A DNA stretch of 64,000 bases. Origin: an uncultured Lachnospiraceae bacterium (GTDB lineage: Bacteria; Bacillota; Clostridia; Lachnospirales; Lachnospiraceae). The notes beneath the pieces were generated by a model. The model was not told the origin of the DNA, made no database searches, and saw only the letters and a list, made by a program, of their open reading frames with translations. A program made the translations under genes and the position numbers. Position 1 is the first letter of the stretch, and each line of letters opens with the position of its first letter. The stretch is from NCBI GenBank assembly GCA_950097145.1, contig CATNCF010000002.1, positions 119,468 to 183,467 of the forward strand. The letters run 5' to 3'. This document shows, one piece after another, positions 62,662 through 64,000 of the stretch.

Positions 62662-63849
62662 ATGGCTAAAGCTAAATTTGAAAGAACGAAACCGCATTGT
62701 AATATCGGAACCATTGGTCATGTAGACCATGGTAAGACTACTTTGACAGCAGCTATCACAAAAGTTTTGTCTGAGAGAGTTGCTGGTAATGAAGCTACTG
62801 ATTTTGAGAATATTGACAAAGCTCCAGAAGAGAGAGAAAGAGGTATTACTATTTCTACTGCTCACGTTGAGTATGAGACAGATAAGAGACATTATGCTCA
62901 CGTTGACTGCCCAGGCCATGCTGACTATGTAAAGAACATGATCACTGGTGCTGCTCAGATGGACGGAGCTATCCTTGTTGTTGCTGCTACTGACGGTGTT
63001 ATGGCTCAGACCAAAGAGCATATTCTGTTGTCCCGTCAGGTAGGTGTGCCTTATATCGTTGTATTCATGAACAAGTGTGACATGGTTGACGACGAAGAAC
63101 TTCTTGAATTAGTAGAGATGGAAATCACTGAGATTTTGGAAGAGTATGAATTCACAGACTGCCCGATTATCAAAGGTTCTGCTTTGAAAGCTCTGGAAGA
63201 TCCTAAGGGAGAATGGGGCGACAAGGTTATGGAATTGATGGCAGCAGTAGATGAGCATATTCCAGATCCTCAGCGTGCAACTGATCAGCCATTCCTGATG
63301 CCTATTGAGGATATCTTCACGATTACTGGTCGTGGAACAGTTGCTACTGGTAGAGTAGAGCGTGGTGTTCTGCATGTAAATGAGGAAGTTGAAATTGTTG
63401 GTATCAAAGAAGAGACCAAGAAGACAGTTGTAACTGGTATCGAGATGTTCCGTAAACTGTTAGACGAGGCTCAGGCTGGTGATAACATTGGTGCGCTGCT
63501 TCGTGGTATTCAGAGAACAGAAATCGAAAGAGGACAGGTTTTGGCTAAACCAGGCAGCGTTACCTGCCATACCAAATTTACTGCTCAGGTATATGTTCTG
63601 ACAAAAGATGAAGGCGGACGTCATACACCATTCTTTAACAACTACAGACCTCAGTTCTATTTTAGAACAACTGATGTAACTGGTGTCTGCAATTTGCCAG
63701 AAGGAACAGAGATGTGCATGCCTGGTGATAACGTAGAGATGAGCATTGAGCTGATTCATCCTATTGCTATGGAGCAGGGTCTTACATTTGCTATCCGTGA
63801 GGGTGGTAGAACAGTAGGTTCTGGAAGGGTTGCTACAATCATTGAGTAA
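62662..63849 (+). CDS. tuf: Elongation factor Tu
   Basis: A 395-residue GTPase that delivers aminoacyl-tRNA. Motifs are [14 protein letters not shown] (G1), [15 protein letters not shown] (G2), [12 protein letters not shown] (G3), and NKCD (G4). AAGGAGG precedes the ATG. It is full length and followed by a strong terminator. Confidence 0.98.
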   Translation: MAKAKFERTKPHCNIGTIGHVDHGKTTLTAAITKVLSERVAGNEATDFENIDKAPEERERGITISTAHVEYETDKRHYAHVDCPGHADYVKNMITGAAQMDGAILVVAATDGVMAQTKEHILLSRQVGVPYIVVFMNKCDMVDDEELLELVEMEITEILEEYEFTDCPIIKGSALKALEDPKGEWGDKVMELMAAVDEHIPDPQRATDQPFLMPIEDIFTITGRGTVATGRVERGVLHVNEEVEIVGIKEETKKTVVTGIEMFRKLLDEAQAGDNIGALLRGIQRTEIERGQVLAKPGSVTCHTKFTAQVYVLTKDEGGRHTPFFNNYRPQFYFRTTDVTGVCNLPEGTEMCMPGDNVEMSIELIHPIAMEQGLTFAIREGGRTVGSGRVATIIE

Positions 63850-63882
63850 TCTTTAGATTAGAGCCAAATAATATAAATAAGC

Positions 63883-63921
63883 ACCGCAATCCTTTGAGAA
63901 ATCAAGGGGTTGCGGTTTCTT
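63883..63921 (+). terminator. Intrinsic terminator after tuf
   Basis: ACCGCAATCCTTTGA (63883-63897), GAAA loop, TCAAGGGGTTGCGGT (63902-63916): a 15-bp stem with one G-U pair, then TTCTT. I see no gene between it and the window end. Confidence 0.88.
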
Positions 63922-64000
63922 AATGTCTAAAAATAATGGCGAACAAAAGGAAAAGCCACTTGCCGGAATTTCATTGAAAATGGCTTGTGGCTCTAAAATG

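Overview
The window reads as chromosome of a motile, anaerobic, low-to-moderate-GC Gram-positive of the class Clostridia, most likely Lachnospiraceae (inference). Reasons: AGGAGG-type ribosome binding sites, the order rpmG-secE-nusG-rplKA-rplJL-rpoBC-rpsL-rpsG-fusA-tuf, a Firmicutes-style L10 leader, an ECF sigma/DUF4179 anti-sigma pair, and flagellin glycosylation genes of the clostridial kind. No rRNA, tRNA, CRISPR array or transposase gene is seen.

Region 1 (1-11.6 kb): a nonulosonic (legionaminic-type) acid pathway: CBS-nucleotidyltransferase (PtmE-like), LegH, LegI (NeuB), LegG (NeuC), LegB, two Gfo/Idh/MocA proteins, CMP-sugar synthetase (LegF), a radical SAM/SPASM enzyme, a Maf/DUF115 flagellin glycosyltransferase-like protein and an N-acetyl-sugar amidotransferase (PseA/LegA-like). 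The LegC aminotransferase is not in the window. Base composition drops sharply at about 5.28 kb, at a 90-bp inverted-repeat structure.

Region 2 (11.7-25 kb): a glycosyltransferase, then a CDP-3,6-dideoxyhexose pathway (ddhC at one end, ddhB-ddhA at the other). Between them lie a two-subunit thiamine-diphosphate E1-like enzyme, two SDR enzymes and a FkbM methyltransferase. This is the best candidate for a poorly described system: synthesis of a two-carbon-branched dideoxy sugar (yersiniose-like octose) by an E1 alpha/beta carboligase. A second, acetolactate-synthase-like ThDP enzyme plus a radical SAM enzyme follow.

Region 3 (25-27.1 kb): a Uma2-family nuclease-like gene and a tyrosine integrase behind a promoter with a terminator-like leader hairpin. 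This short mobile-looking module splits the island.

Region 4 (27.1-41.2 kb): a HisC-like aminotransferase, an IspD/TarI-like cytidylyltransferase, two LicD phosphotransferases and an SDR, then an array of glycosyltransferases (GT4, two CgeB-like, GT2, a truncated GT2, DUF4422, StrF-like, GT2-TPR) with one small acidic protein of unknown function.

Region 5 (41.2-43.6 kb): a compact flagellin lacking a large variable domain, convergent with a FliD-like gene that has a clear sigma-28-type promoter. Placement beside the glycan genes suggests that flagellin is the acceptor of the island's sugars (inference).

Region 6 (43.7-64 kb): the conserved translation/transcription block, with an ECF sigma/anti-sigma cassette bounded by terminators inserted between rplL and rpoB, a structured rpoB leader, a hemerythrin/CheX-like/receiver fusion after rpoC, and a structured rpsL-rpsG spacer.
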